From Propionibacteriaceae bacterium (lineage in GTDB: Bacteria > Actinomycetota > Actinomycetes > Propionibacteriales > Propionibacteriaceae), in assembly GCA_027492545.1 (NCBI GenBank), contig JAPUEL010000001.1, positions 1 through 32,171 on the forward strand: 32,171 nt of DNA, read 5' to 3'. How positions within the stretch are numbered: the stretch's first letter is position 1; each line of letters opens with the position of its first letter. Positions 24,614-31,422 of the stretch are shown one piece after another. A program made the translations under genes and the position numbers. Below the pieces are notes generated by a model, which made no database searches, had not been told where the DNA came from, and saw only the letters and a list, made by a program, of their open reading frames with translations.

Positions 24614-25684
24614 TCACCTGTCCTTGAGCTGCTCATGAAGGCCGCCCCGCAGCGCGAGCGGAACCAAGGCCACCCCGAGTGCCCACCCGGACGCGGCGGC
24701 CGAACCGATGGCGAGAAGACCAGCACCCAACGTCGCCGCGACGCCGGTCAGCGGGACGGCCTGCAGCGAGACGGCCACTGCGAGCGCGGCGACGGTGGCG
24801 GCGCAGGCGAGAATCACCGACGGAACGAGGACCAGGGCCACCTCCCCCATCGTGAGGAACATGAGCTCCGCGCGGCTGCTGCCGAAGGTGCGGTAAACCG
24901 CGAGCTCAGGGCGCTTGCCCCAGTTGGTGAGCAGGACCAGCAACCCGATCAGCACGCCCGCCACCAGTCCCGGGGCCAGGCCCGCGTATCGTTGCCACTG
25001 CTCCTGAGGGCTGAGGAGGGCCGAGTCGTCGACGGCGAACGGGCTGATCGCCACGCCGTGCCCTGCGAAAGAGAAATCGAGCAGGTCGCGACCCGCCTCG
25101 AACGCCCCAGGGTCCATCCGCACCCAACACTCGCTCATCGCGAAATCGGGCGGGCGCGTCATCACCACATTGGCCAGGAGCCGGGCCGGCTTCACCGAAT
25201 CCGGAGTCCGTGCGTCGATGCGATGCGAGATACCCTCCGCGTCGTAGAGCACCATTCCCACGGCAGCGAGCCCGGTGTCGGCGAGGTCCGACCCCGCAAC
25301 AACATCTCCAAGGGGTTCGGCAACCGCCCAGGCAGCCCAGATTCCGGGGGTCGCGACATCGACGGTCACGCCCCGCGCCCCTGCGAAGGCATGCCACTCA
25401 CGCTGCTCCTGCCCGACGGCCCCGGCGCCCACCACCCCGGGCTGACCGTTGAGTTGGGCGCAGATTCTGGCCGGCACCGGCTGCCCATCCGAATCGGCCT
25501 GAATCCACCAGACAGTTCCTCCACGGACCAACTCACCGTCGTGCTGGTTGAGGACGCTCGAGGCGGACACGACGGTGGCTACCCCGCATATGGCGAGCAT
25601 TGCGGCTGTGACCACTGCCAGCACGGCATGCCGGGGACCGAGGTTTCGGAATGCCTCGCGCAGCAGAAGACCCGGATGCCACAC
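24614..25684 (-). CDS. FtsX-like ABC transporter permease
   Basis: This 356-residue permease has the MacB/FtsX layout: a first membrane helix at about 20-42, a large extracytoplasmic domain (about 45-230), then three helices at about 235-257, 280-305 and 315-345. A conserved coupling stretch reads TNWGKRPELAVYRTFGSSRAEL between helices 2 and 3. The short C-terminal tail ends in GLHEQLKDR. Such permeases move peptides or lipoproteins, or act as bacitracin-type immunity pumps. The GTG start is 3 nt after the ATPase stop. Confidence 0.88.
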   Translation of the reverse strand: MWHPGLLLREAFRNLGPRHAVLAVVTAAMLAICGVATVVSASSVLNQHDGELVRGGTVWWIQADSDGQPVPARICAQLNGQPGVVGAGAVGQEQREWHAFAGARGVTVDVATPGIWAAWAVAEPLGDVVAGSDLADTGLAAVGMVLYDAEGISHRIDARTPDSVKPARLLANVVMTRPPDFAMSECWVRMDPGAFEAGRDLLDFSFAGHGVAISPFAVDDSALLSPQEQWQRYAGLAPGLVAGVLIGLLVLLTNWGKRPELAVYRTFGSSRAELMFLTMGEVALVLVPSVILACAATVAALAVAVSLQAVPLTGVAATLGAGLLAIGSAAASGWALGVALVPLALRGGLHEQLKDR

Positions 25685-25687
25685 AGT

Positions 25688-26332
25688 TCAGCCTTCTCCC
25701 AGGGAACCGTCTGGCAGGATCCGCACGATCCGGTCCGCCATCGCCCCGATGCGCTCATCGTGGGTGGCCAGGAGCACCGCCGTGTGGCCGGCCGTCGCGA
25801 ACAGCGCCTCCGCCACCACGTCCGCGGTGCGGGCGTCGAGGTTCGCAGTCGGCTCGTCGGCAAGCAGCAGGCTGGGGCGGGAGATCAAGGCGCGGGCGAG
25901 AGCAACGCGCTGCGCCTCGCCTCCGGAGAGCGTTCGCGCATCTCGTTGATCCGATGGATCCAGCCCGACGCTGAGCAGCAACTCGCTGGCCGTGGCATCG
26001 GCGGTGCCCGACGTGGAGCCCGCGGCCAGCGCAGGGAGCGCTACGTTGTCCAGAGCACTTCGCCGTGGTAACAGGTTGACGCTCTGGAGGATCCACGCGA
26101 TCCGCAGCCGATGGCGATCCTGCACCGAGCACGCGACCCCATCGATCTCCACCCGCCCCGTGGTAGGCACCGCGAGAAGACCAGCGACGTTGAGAAGTGT
26201 GGTCTTCCCTCTCCCTGAGGCCCCCATCAGGGCCACCGACTCCCCTGAGGCCACCGTCAGATTCACCCCGCCCAGCACGGCCCGGTCTGCGCCCGCGTAC
26301 CTGAACCCCACGTCGACCAGCCTCAGGGACAT
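25688..26332 (-). CDS. MacB/LolD-type ABC transporter ATPase
   Basis: This 214-residue ATPase belongs to the MacB/LolD/bacitracin-export group. Walker A is GASGRGKTT (Arg in place of the usual Ser), the Q-loop is in WILQSVNLLP, the signature is LSGGEAQR, Walker B is LLLADEPTANLD, and the switch His is in ATHD. The start overlaps the adaptor stop by 10 nt and the permease begins 3 nt after its stop, so the three proteins form one transporter. Confidence 0.95.
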   Translation of the reverse strand: MSLRLVDVGFRYAGADRAVLGGVNLTVASGESVALMGASGRGKTTLLNVAGLLAVPTTGRVEIDGVACSVQDRHRLRIAWILQSVNLLPRRSALDNVALPALAAGSTSGTADATASELLLSVGLDPSDQRDARTLSGGEAQRVALARALISRPSLLLADEPTANLDARTADVVAEALFATAGHTAVLLATHDERIGAMADRIVRILPDGSLGEG

Positions 26333-27423
26333 TCAGCCTCCGGTACGACCTCCAAGGGATTGACCAGCACCCGAGCGCCCTCGCCCAGCTCAGGTGCGAT
26401 CAGGGCGCTGCCGTCGACCGCCGAGCCGATCAACGTCACTGCCGCAGGACTGTGGTCACCGGCCAGCAGAACGCAGGACGCACCGGACGGGTCCAGCACC
26501 AACGCCGCCGGGGGCACTGCCTGCCCCGGCTCCGGATCGGTCAGTGCCACTCTGCCATCCACCGTCACACTCCCCGTCATGTCCGAGGGGGGAGTTGTCT
26601 CCTCCTCGACTGCACCCTCGGCATCAGACGTTGCGCCAGGTTTCGGATCCAGCAGTGCGGCCAACGCGGCTTCGTCGACAAGCGTCCAAGCCCCCTCGCT
26701 CAACGTGACATCGTACGAACTGCCCAGGTAGGAGAACCGGTACGCTCCATCCGGCCCACCGCCCTCCACCTCAAACCTCAGACCCTCGACGGCCGTCACT
26801 CCGTCGAGGAAGGCCGCACCGGGGGCCGGCGCCGGCTGCCCGACGCGCAGGGAGACGGAGCCGACGCGGTACGTGTCGGTTGGGAGCAGGATGAACCACC
26901 GCGGATCCAGGACTCCGGTGGGCGACATCCCGAGCGATTTCTCGTAGGCGCGCACAGCCGAGGCCGTTGCACGCCCGAAGGTGCCCGACACAGACAGAGA
27001 TGCTTCGGGGACGAGATCGTTGAGAAGTTCCTGGGCCACTTTCACGTCGGCACCCTTGTCTCCCCGCGACAGTGACCTGAACAGTGCAGTGTCGGCGAAG
27101 TAGGCACGCAGCGTCACCCCGTCGACATCCACGATCGCGCTGCCCGTTCCCAACTCATCCGAGCTCCCGGCATGGACAGCGGTGACAGTGCCCGCCGAGC
27201 CGTTCCACAGCACCGGCTCCGGCGCGACCCTGCGACCCGTCAGCGACGCAGCCGACGAGTAGTCGAGCTGCGCCTCGCGCACCTCGGCGACCACCGGTAC
27301 CGGCGGTGCATCGAGCGCCGCCAACTGGCCGCGCAGCGCCATGACCAGCCAGGCACCCGCGCCGATCAAGACCGCCACCGCGATGAACACGGTGACGGGG
27401 TACAACCACGACCGACGCCTCAC
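26323..27423 (-). CDS. peptidoglycan-binding-domain membrane adaptor of the ABC transporter
   Basis: This 366-residue single-pass protein is anchored by an N-terminal helix (about 8-30). A beta-rich linker resembling HlyD/MacA adaptors follows, then a PG_binding_1 domain at about 118-175 (SRGDKGADVKVAQELLND then SGTFGRATASAVRAYEKSLG), and a long beta-rich C-terminal domain. It could connect the exporter to the cell wall. GTG overlaps the lipoprotein stop (GTGA). The counterpart at 31412-32134 has the same PG-binding domain but a much shorter C-terminus. Confidence 0.88.
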   Translation of the reverse strand: MRRRSWLYPVTVFIAVAVLIGAGAWLVMALRGQLAALDAPPVPVVAEVREAQLDYSSAASLTGRRVAPEPVLWNGSAGTVTAVHAGSSDELGTGSAIVDVDGVTLRAYFADTALFRSLSRGDKGADVKVAQELLNDLVPEASLSVSGTFGRATASAVRAYEKSLGMSPTGVLDPRWFILLPTDTYRVGSVSLRVGQPAPAPGAAFLDGVTAVEGLRFEVEGGGPDGAYRFSYLGSSYDVTLSEGAWTLVDEAALAALLDPKPGATSDAEGAVEEETTPPSDMTGSVTVDGRVALTDPEPGQAVPPAALVLDPSGASCVLLAGDHSPAAVTLIGSAVDGSALIAPELGEGARVLVNPLEVVPEAECP

Positions 27424-27935
27424 GGGTTGTTCGCGTCTCCCTTGGGCCAGACGCCGCGGTAGCGCTCCATGCACGCCATGGCCTCGATCTCCTCTGGGGT
27501 GTCCGACAACTGCTCCCAAATGGCCTTGACGAAGACCCGCGAATCGTTCGTCCCGGCATCCAACCCTGTGACACCGAGGTCCCCCAGGCACTCCATAAGT
27601 TCTCGCATCACCGATTCACGCTCGCTACCCGAGACCCGTTTGGTCTCCTGGTATGCGTTCACAATCTCGTCCATATGCTCCGCATAGCACTCGTTGTAGG
27701 CTTCATCGAGCTCAGCGTCACGACCCTGTGTGTTCTGGATTTCCATGGCGTAGTCGTTCGACAGCTCGCTCCAGTCAACGCGCGCATCGAAGCCCTTGGA
27801 AACGAGGCAGTCCGCACCTGCCTGCCACGCCGCGCGATACTCGGCCTCGGTTGGCGCCTGAGAGTCCGTCGCAGAAGGGGTGCAAGCGCTGAGCAGTAAG
27901 ACCGCGCACGCAGCGGTCGTAATGCGTTCTAGCAT
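27420..27935 (-). CDS. four-cysteine lipoprotein (copy 1)
   Basis: This 171-residue lipoprotein has signal peptide and lipobox LLSAC (Cys18), then an acidic helical domain with cysteines at 43, 83, 116 and 155. The contexts DCLVSKGFDA, AYNECY, ECLGDLG and MACMERY correspond to those in the lipoprotein at 30703-31422 (QCFTDAGYPA, HYVCY, PCLESFG, LAACPS), and the second-to-third Cys spacing is 33 in both. I know no function for this pair. The ATG lies inside the end of the upstream 34-residue peptide gene, and the gene is coupled to the adaptor downstream. Confidence 0.85.
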   Translation of the reverse strand: MLERITTAACAVLLLSACTPSATDSQAPTEAEYRAAWQAGADCLVSKGFDARVDWSELSNDYAMEIQNTQGRDAELDEAYNECYAEHMDEIVNAYQETKRVSGSERESVMRELMECLGDLGVTGLDAGTNDSRVFVKAIWEQLSDTPEEIEAMACMERYRGVWPKGDANNP

Positions 27936-28033
27936 GTCAACGATGCCGAGGGGCTGTGCCGTGTCAGGGTGGTTTCGGAGCCCACCACACATCCTGCGGC
28001 GACAACGCTGACAACCAAACCCCGAAGCCCCAT
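27929..28033 (-). CDS. 34-residue peptide with lipobox, first gene of peptide/ABC operon
   Basis: A 34-residue ORF starts at ATG with AAGGAG 9 nt upstream. The peptide is MGLRGLVVSVVAAGC followed by 19 residues ending SASLTC. VAAGC (11-15) is a good lipobox, so the product may be a 20-residue lipopeptide with a terminal Cys. Its stop TAG overlaps the lipoprotein start (ATGCTAG). The frame is open further upstream, but the Shine-Dalgarno supports this start. It takes the same operon position as the 106-residue secreted protein at 30405. It could be a pheromone precursor or a coupling ORF. Confidence 0.55.
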   Translation of the reverse strand: MGLRGLVVSVVAAGCVVGSETTLTRHSPSASLTC

Positions 28034-28133
28034 GAGCCCCAACTCCTTCGATCGAGTGGGGACGGCGGAATGCCGCCCCACAGACAGACCCTGCACGATC
28101 CGAGAGATGAATCGCGGGACAACCGCAGAACGC

Positions 28134-28170
28134 GGATCGAAAGTACATGGACACGGTACAGAAGTGCCGT
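28134..28170. promoter_or_regulatory. tandem operator copies upstream of peptide/ABC operon 1
   Basis: GGATC-GAAA-GTACA (28134-28147) and GGTAC-AGAA-GTGCC (28155-28168, extended by AC/GT to ACGGTAC...GTGCCGT) are two imperfect copies of the repeat. Their centres are exactly 21 bp apart, two helical turns. They lie 110-130 bp before the 34-residue peptide start. Confidence 0.5.
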
Positions 28171-28240
28171 GAATCAGGCCGGTGTGCTTCTTGTGCATCA
28201 AGGTTGCGATCCGCGCCATCCACTGCAGGCCGGCACTCTC

Positions 28241-28870
28241 CTACCGCCCGAGGTCCAGGTCTCGGAGCTTGGCCATGAGTTGGGGGCGCGAGTGGACGTC
28301 CAGGCGTTTCATGAGCGCCGCGACACGCTTCTTCAGCCCGGACTCGGACATGCCAACACGCGGAGCAATCTGCGCGTATGTCTGGCCGGTCATCACCTCG
28401 GTCACGATTCTCCGTTCGTCGGCGGCCAGGTCGGGAGCCTCGACCGGGAGACGGGGCGAGGCGGCGTCGCGTGACCGGGGGATGATGACCGCGGCTTGCG
28501 GAGATTGAACCTGGAACCCCGCTGCTGCGGCCCGGACAGCGGTGTGGAGTCGTTCCGGCTGTTCGTCCTTGAACAGGTAGCCCGAGGCTCCTGACCGGTA
28601 CGCCTCGGAGACCGTCTCCGAGGTGGAGGCTGTCAGGATCAGCACGCGGGGCGGATCCGTGCCGGCAGTCAGGACGGCACACGCCTGGATACCGGTCATC
28701 TCCGGCATGCGTTGGTCCATCAGCCACACATCAACCGGCTCATCGACAGCGATGGCTTCGTCCCCGGAGCGGCAGACCGCAACCACGACAAGGTCGTCCG
28801 CGCGGCCGATGACATCGGCGACCAGCCGAAGGACCAGCGGATCGTCATCACAGACGCCCACCCTGATCAT
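28241..28870 (-). CDS. NarL/LuxR-like response regulator (paralogue 2)
   Basis: This 209-residue regulator opens MIRVGVCDDDPLVL, nearly as paralogue 1 (MINVGICDDDPLVL). The receiver has phospho-acceptor Asp52 in WLMDQRMPE and Lys101 in YLFKD. The helix-turn-helix near 155-205 includes MTGQTYAQIAPRVGMSESG, KKRVAALMKR and HSRPQLMAKL. The recognition helix almost equals that of paralogue 1. Its ATG overlaps the kinase stop (ATGA). Downstream on the same strand, after 207 nt without a long gene, lies peptide/ABC operon 1, its probable target. Confidence 0.94.
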   Translation of the reverse strand: MIRVGVCDDDPLVLRLVADVIGRADDLVVVAVCRSGDEAIAVDEPVDVWLMDQRMPEMTGIQACAVLTAGTDPPRVLILTASTSETVSEAYRSGASGYLFKDEQPERLHTAVRAAAAGFQVQSPQAAVIIPRSRDAASPRLPVEAPDLAADERRIVTEVMTGQTYAQIAPRVGMSESGLKKRVAALMKRLDVHSRPQLMAKLRDLDLGR

Positions 28871-29973
28871 GCGACGCCACTGCGGGTGTCCTGCACGAGC
28901 GGAAGACTGGCCTCAAGTACCCACACGCCGTGGGAAAGGCCAGCCGACACCAAGCCCCCTCGCGCCCGCGCCTGGTTCCCCATGCTCTCCAGCCCCAGCC
29001 CCGAGTGGCCGCCCGCTGCCCCGGCGCGGGGTGTGTTGGTCACCGCGAAATCGAGGGCATCGTCGGTGGCCTCGACCATGATCAAGCACGGCCCGTCGGG
29101 GTTCCCGTGCTTGGCCACGTTGTGCAGCGCCTCCAGCATGATCCGGCCCGCCGCGTGATCCACCGCGGTGCGGAGTGGAGCGTCCACCTCGATGCTCACC
29201 CGAACCTCGAACCCGAGCCTCTCCAACTCAGCACGCCCCACATCCACCGCCATAGACAAACCCGTGTCCCGCTCAGGGGCTGCGGGCCGACCCCCCAGCA
29301 GCTGCATGGTTCGACGGATCGCGACACTCGCCTCGCGCGCCATCTGCGCCATCGACTCCAACTGCTCCGGAGTGGCCGAACCCGCCACAACGGCAGCATC
29401 CGCCTGCATGGCCAGAACAGCAAGATTCCGTGCGGTCGAATCATGCAGGTCCCGGGCCAGGTCAAGAGCACGCTCCTGGTAGTCACGGTGCACGCGCTCC
29501 TCGGCTACCCTCGCGAGCGCGCGACCCGCGAACCCGACCGCCCACACCAGCCCGTACGTGAACAGCCAGGTGATCGTGATCCCGATCAGGTCCCTGTCGT
29601 CCGGGTGAACCCGATAACTCACCCACCACCCCGCGGCACCCCCGATTGCCGTCGCAGCACCCGCCAGTCCGATCCGGCCAAGCCGGATCGCCGTCACGGT
29701 CGGCAGCGCGCACAGATACAAAGCCATTCCCGAACCGTCAGGATCCAGCCAGAGAACCACAGCCAGCCCGGGCAGCAGAAGGCCGATCCCCAACCCCAGC
29801 CAGCGCAGAGCGACAAGCGCCAACACCAGCGCCAGCACATCCGCCGCCAATGCAGACACAGAGATCCGGCCGCCCACGAACGCAAACAACGAAGCCGCAA
29901 TCATCAGCAGCGCGACGGCTGACTCAGCCCCACCCCACGCCAGCAGGCGATTCACCACCATTGCACGCTTCAC
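28867..29973 (-). CDS. NarL-system sensor histidine kinase (paralogue 2)
   Basis: This 368-residue kinase has about five to six N-terminal membrane helices (residues 15-150), a HisKA_3 domain with phospho-acceptor His177 in DLHDSTARNL, and an ATPase domain with LEALHNVAKHG (N-box) and GLGLESMG (G-box). The frame could start 33 codons earlier, but TAGGGT ends 8 nt before the GTG I chose and no ribosome binding site fits the longer form. Two operator copies lie in the divergent region, shared with the 41-residue peptide gene, which is a natural candidate for its signal. Confidence 0.92.
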   Translation of the reverse strand: MKRAMVVNRLLAWGGAESAVALLMIAASLFAFVGGRISVSALAADVLALVLALVALRWLGLGIGLLLPGLAVVLWLDPDGSGMALYLCALPTVTAIRLGRIGLAGAATAIGGAAGWWVSYRVHPDDRDLIGITITWLFTYGLVWAVGFAGRALARVAEERVHRDYQERALDLARDLHDSTARNLAVLAMQADAAVVAGSATPEQLESMAQMAREASVAIRRTMQLLGGRPAAPERDTGLSMAVDVGRAELERLGFEVRVSIEVDAPLRTAVDHAAGRIMLEALHNVAKHGNPDGPCLIMVEATDDALDFAVTNTPRAGAAGGHSGLGLESMGNQARARGGLVSAGLSHGVWVLEASLPLVQDTRSGVA

Positions 29974-29981
29974 GAGCCCCC

Positions 29982-29987
29982 ACCCTA
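29982..29987 (-). promoter_or_regulatory. -10 element for leaderless kinase 2 mRNA
   Basis: TAGGGT on the minus strand lies 8 nt before the GTG start, the same hexamer as before the gene at 1800. Confidence 0.45.
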
Positions 29988-30017
29988 GGACGCCCACAAC
30001 TCCGACACCCGCAAGAA

Positions 30018-30052
30018 GGATCTTTCGTACCCAATCCGGGCACGAATGAACC
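30018..30052. promoter_or_regulatory. tandem operator copies between kinase 2 and the 41-residue peptide gene
   Basis: Plus-strand GGATC-TTTC-GTACC (30018-30031, the complement of GGTAC-GAAA-GATCC) and the weaker GGCAC-GAAT-GAACC (30039-30052) have centres exactly 21 bp apart. The first is centred 51.5 bp before the kinase start. The second is centred 62.5 bp before the peptide ATG. The arrangement suits joint control of both divergent genes. Confidence 0.5.
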
Positions 30053-30107
30053 CACCAACACCCCACGGGCACCTACGTCCACCGGGACCCCTGTCTACTT
30101 GGGCAGC

Positions 30108-30233
30108 ATGCCGATCATGGTCTCGCTCCTCGCATTGCTGCTCCTCATCGTCGCCCCCGCCGAGGCGCCCCCGCGCCCCGACGCCGAGGCCCGGGACATC
30201 TGCACGGTCTTCCCCTGGTACCCGGGCTGCTGA
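30108..30233 (+). CDS. 41-residue secreted peptide with C-terminal Cys-x8-Cys loop
   Basis: This 41-residue ORF encodes a signal peptide-like start (hydrophobic SLLALLLLIVAPAEA, probable cleavage after AEA at 18-20) and a mature part of about 21 residues ending CTVFPWYPGC. The two Cys (32 and 41) could form a ring of aromatic and Pro residues, like a cyclic signalling peptide. A second ATG at codon 4 is possible. No strong ribosome binding site is seen; a weak -10 (TCTACT) 8 nt upstream would make it leaderless. It is divergent from kinase 2 with operators between. I do not know a family. Confidence 0.6.
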   Translation: MPIMVSLLALLLLIVAPAEAPPRPDAEARDICTVFPWYPGC

Positions 30234-30335
30234 CCGAGGTCAGCCCTCAAACGCTGAGAGAAGCCATGCCCATATGAGTGATACTCGCGCACCTGAAGGA
30301 GATCATGCAGGGCCCAGCATTCAAAGGTTCACGAA

Positions 30336-30349
30336 GGTACTTAAGTACC
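30336..30349. promoter_or_regulatory. perfect palindromic operator upstream of the 106-residue secreted protein
   Basis: GGTACTTAAGTACC is a perfect 14-bp palindrome centred 62.5 bp before the predicted start, and 20 bp upstream of the -35. This is the best copy of the repeat. The position is typical for an activator. Confidence 0.6.
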
Positions 30350-30369
30350 CTGAGGCGTGCAGCCGCCTA

Positions 30370-30397
30370 TTGAAGCAGTCGACCCACGTGTTAGTGT
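30370..30397 (+). promoter_or_regulatory. promoter of peptide/ABC operon 2
   Basis: TTGAAG (30370-30375) and TAGTGT (30392-30397) are 16 bp apart. The -10 ends 7 nt before a GTG, giving a leaderless mRNA. Confidence 0.5.
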
Positions 30398-30404
30398 CCG
30401 ACAC

Positions 30405-30725
30405 GTGCATAGAAGACGTTTCACGACTGAATTGACGATCATCGCCGCTCGCTCACTGTCTGTGGCTGCACCACTGTCCGCCGGTGCCGCCACGGAATCC
30501 GGAATCACACCGACGTGTGTTGCCGGGGCGCGGCCTCTTGTGCGGGGAGAGCAGACGAGTCTCAATATCCTCCGTGTCGACATGCCCAGTGGCACAATTC
30601 GTCACAACAACGCGACAAAATACTACCTCGCCTATCAGCATCCAACCATGACCCGCGCTTCATGGTACGCGTCGTCCATCTCCTTGAAGGACTCAGGAAC
30701 GTATGGTATTTGCGCGCCGGTCTAG
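30405..30725 (+). CDS. 106-residue secreted protein, possible bacteriocin-like peptide
   Basis: The start GTG is set by TAGTGT 7 nt upstream and by the signal peptide it creates: basic MHRRRF, hydrophobic core to about residue 24, cleavage probable after SAGAA (29). The mature part of about 77 residues has two Cys (38 and 103). The segment KYYLAYQHPTMTRAS near 72-86 faintly recalls the YSNYYHP region of lactococcin 972-type bacteriocins, but the Trp/Gly features of that family are missing, so this is a weak guess. The end overlaps the next gene by 23 nt. Base composition is clearly lower in GC than the left part of the window. Confidence 0.6.
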   Translation: MHRRRFTTELTIIAARSLSVAAPLSAGAATESGITPTCVAGARPLVRGEQTSLNILRVDMPSGTIRHNNATKYYLAYQHPTMTRASWYASSISLKDSGTYGICAPV

Positions 30726-31422
30726 TTCGATCGCAGCTGCGCTGCTGGCAGTTCTTGGTCTCTGCGGATGTGTTGCGCAGGAACCGGTTGCTGCCGCTTC
30801 CAGCTCGTCGGCGCCCGTCTTCGACCGCAATGAGCCTTGGGCGCCTTATCAGAGCATCACTCTCCCGCCGATGACAATGGAGCAGAAGCTGGAGTTCCGG
30901 CAGCAGTGGCTCGATGCGGAGTGGCAATCCGTTGTGCAGCAATGGCCAGAGCTGGCAGAAGAGGATGCACGACCGACGGTGGAACTGGTCTCGTTCGGGG
31001 ATCCCCTCGGCGGAGATGAATTCTTGGCACAGTGTTTCACAGATGCTGGATACCCGGCCGTCGCGGAGGAGGGTGGAGTCAGTTTCCCGGGCGGGGTCCA
31101 GGCGTCGCCACAGTACGGCCTGGCACATTACGTCTGCTACTCGAAATTCACGCCGGATCCGCTGATGCTTCGCGATTGGAACGATGATCAACTCGGTCTC
31201 CTGTGGGAGTATCTGACTCAGTGGCGCAATCCTTGCCTGGAATCCTTTGGGCTTGTCACCAGTGAAGGTCCCGACCGCGCGTCGTTTATCAACGAGTTTT
31301 TCACAGACGGCTCCGAAGCCCGCGCTTGGGCATTCAGCGACCCCACCATCGGATCCGACAACCGAGACGACATTCTAGCGGCGTGCCCCTCGCTCCCCCG
31401 GGAACACTTCTATGGCTCCTGA
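30703..31422 (+). CDS. four-cysteine lipoprotein (copy 2)
   Basis: This 239-residue lipoprotein has n-region MVFARR, a hydrophobic core and lipobox LCGC (Cys23). A Ser/Ala linker leads to an acidic, Trp-rich domain with cysteines at 111, 145, 178 and 228. Their contexts match those of the lipoprotein at 27420-27935, and the 33-residue spacing of the middle pair is identical, so the two are probably distant paralogues. AGGA lies 4 nt before the ATG. It overlaps the secreted-protein gene upstream and the adaptor gene downstream (11 nt). A receptor or immunity role for the operon's peptide is inference. Confidence 0.82.
   Translation: MVFARRSSSIAAALLAVLGLCGCVAQEPVAAASSSSAPVFDRNEPWAPYQSITLPPMTMEQKLEFRQQWLDAEWQSVVQQWPELAEEDARPTVELVSFGDPLGGDEFLAQCFTDAGYPAVAEEGGVSFPGGVQASPQYGLAHYVCYSKFTPDPLMLRDWNDDQLGLLWEYLTQWRNPCLESFGLVTSEGPDRASFINEFFTDGSEARAWAFSDPTIGSDNRDDILAACPSLPREHFYGS

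Noticed and set aside
22800..30030. Other GGTAC occurrences (for example 22819, 27296, 28596) as operator copies
   Set aside because: They lie inside genes and lack a GTACC-like second half at the 4-nt spacing.
30405..30725. Confident call as lactococcin 972 family bacteriocin
   Set aside because: Only a short Y/H/P pattern agrees and the conserved Trp and Gly positions are absent, so it is left as a weak possibility.
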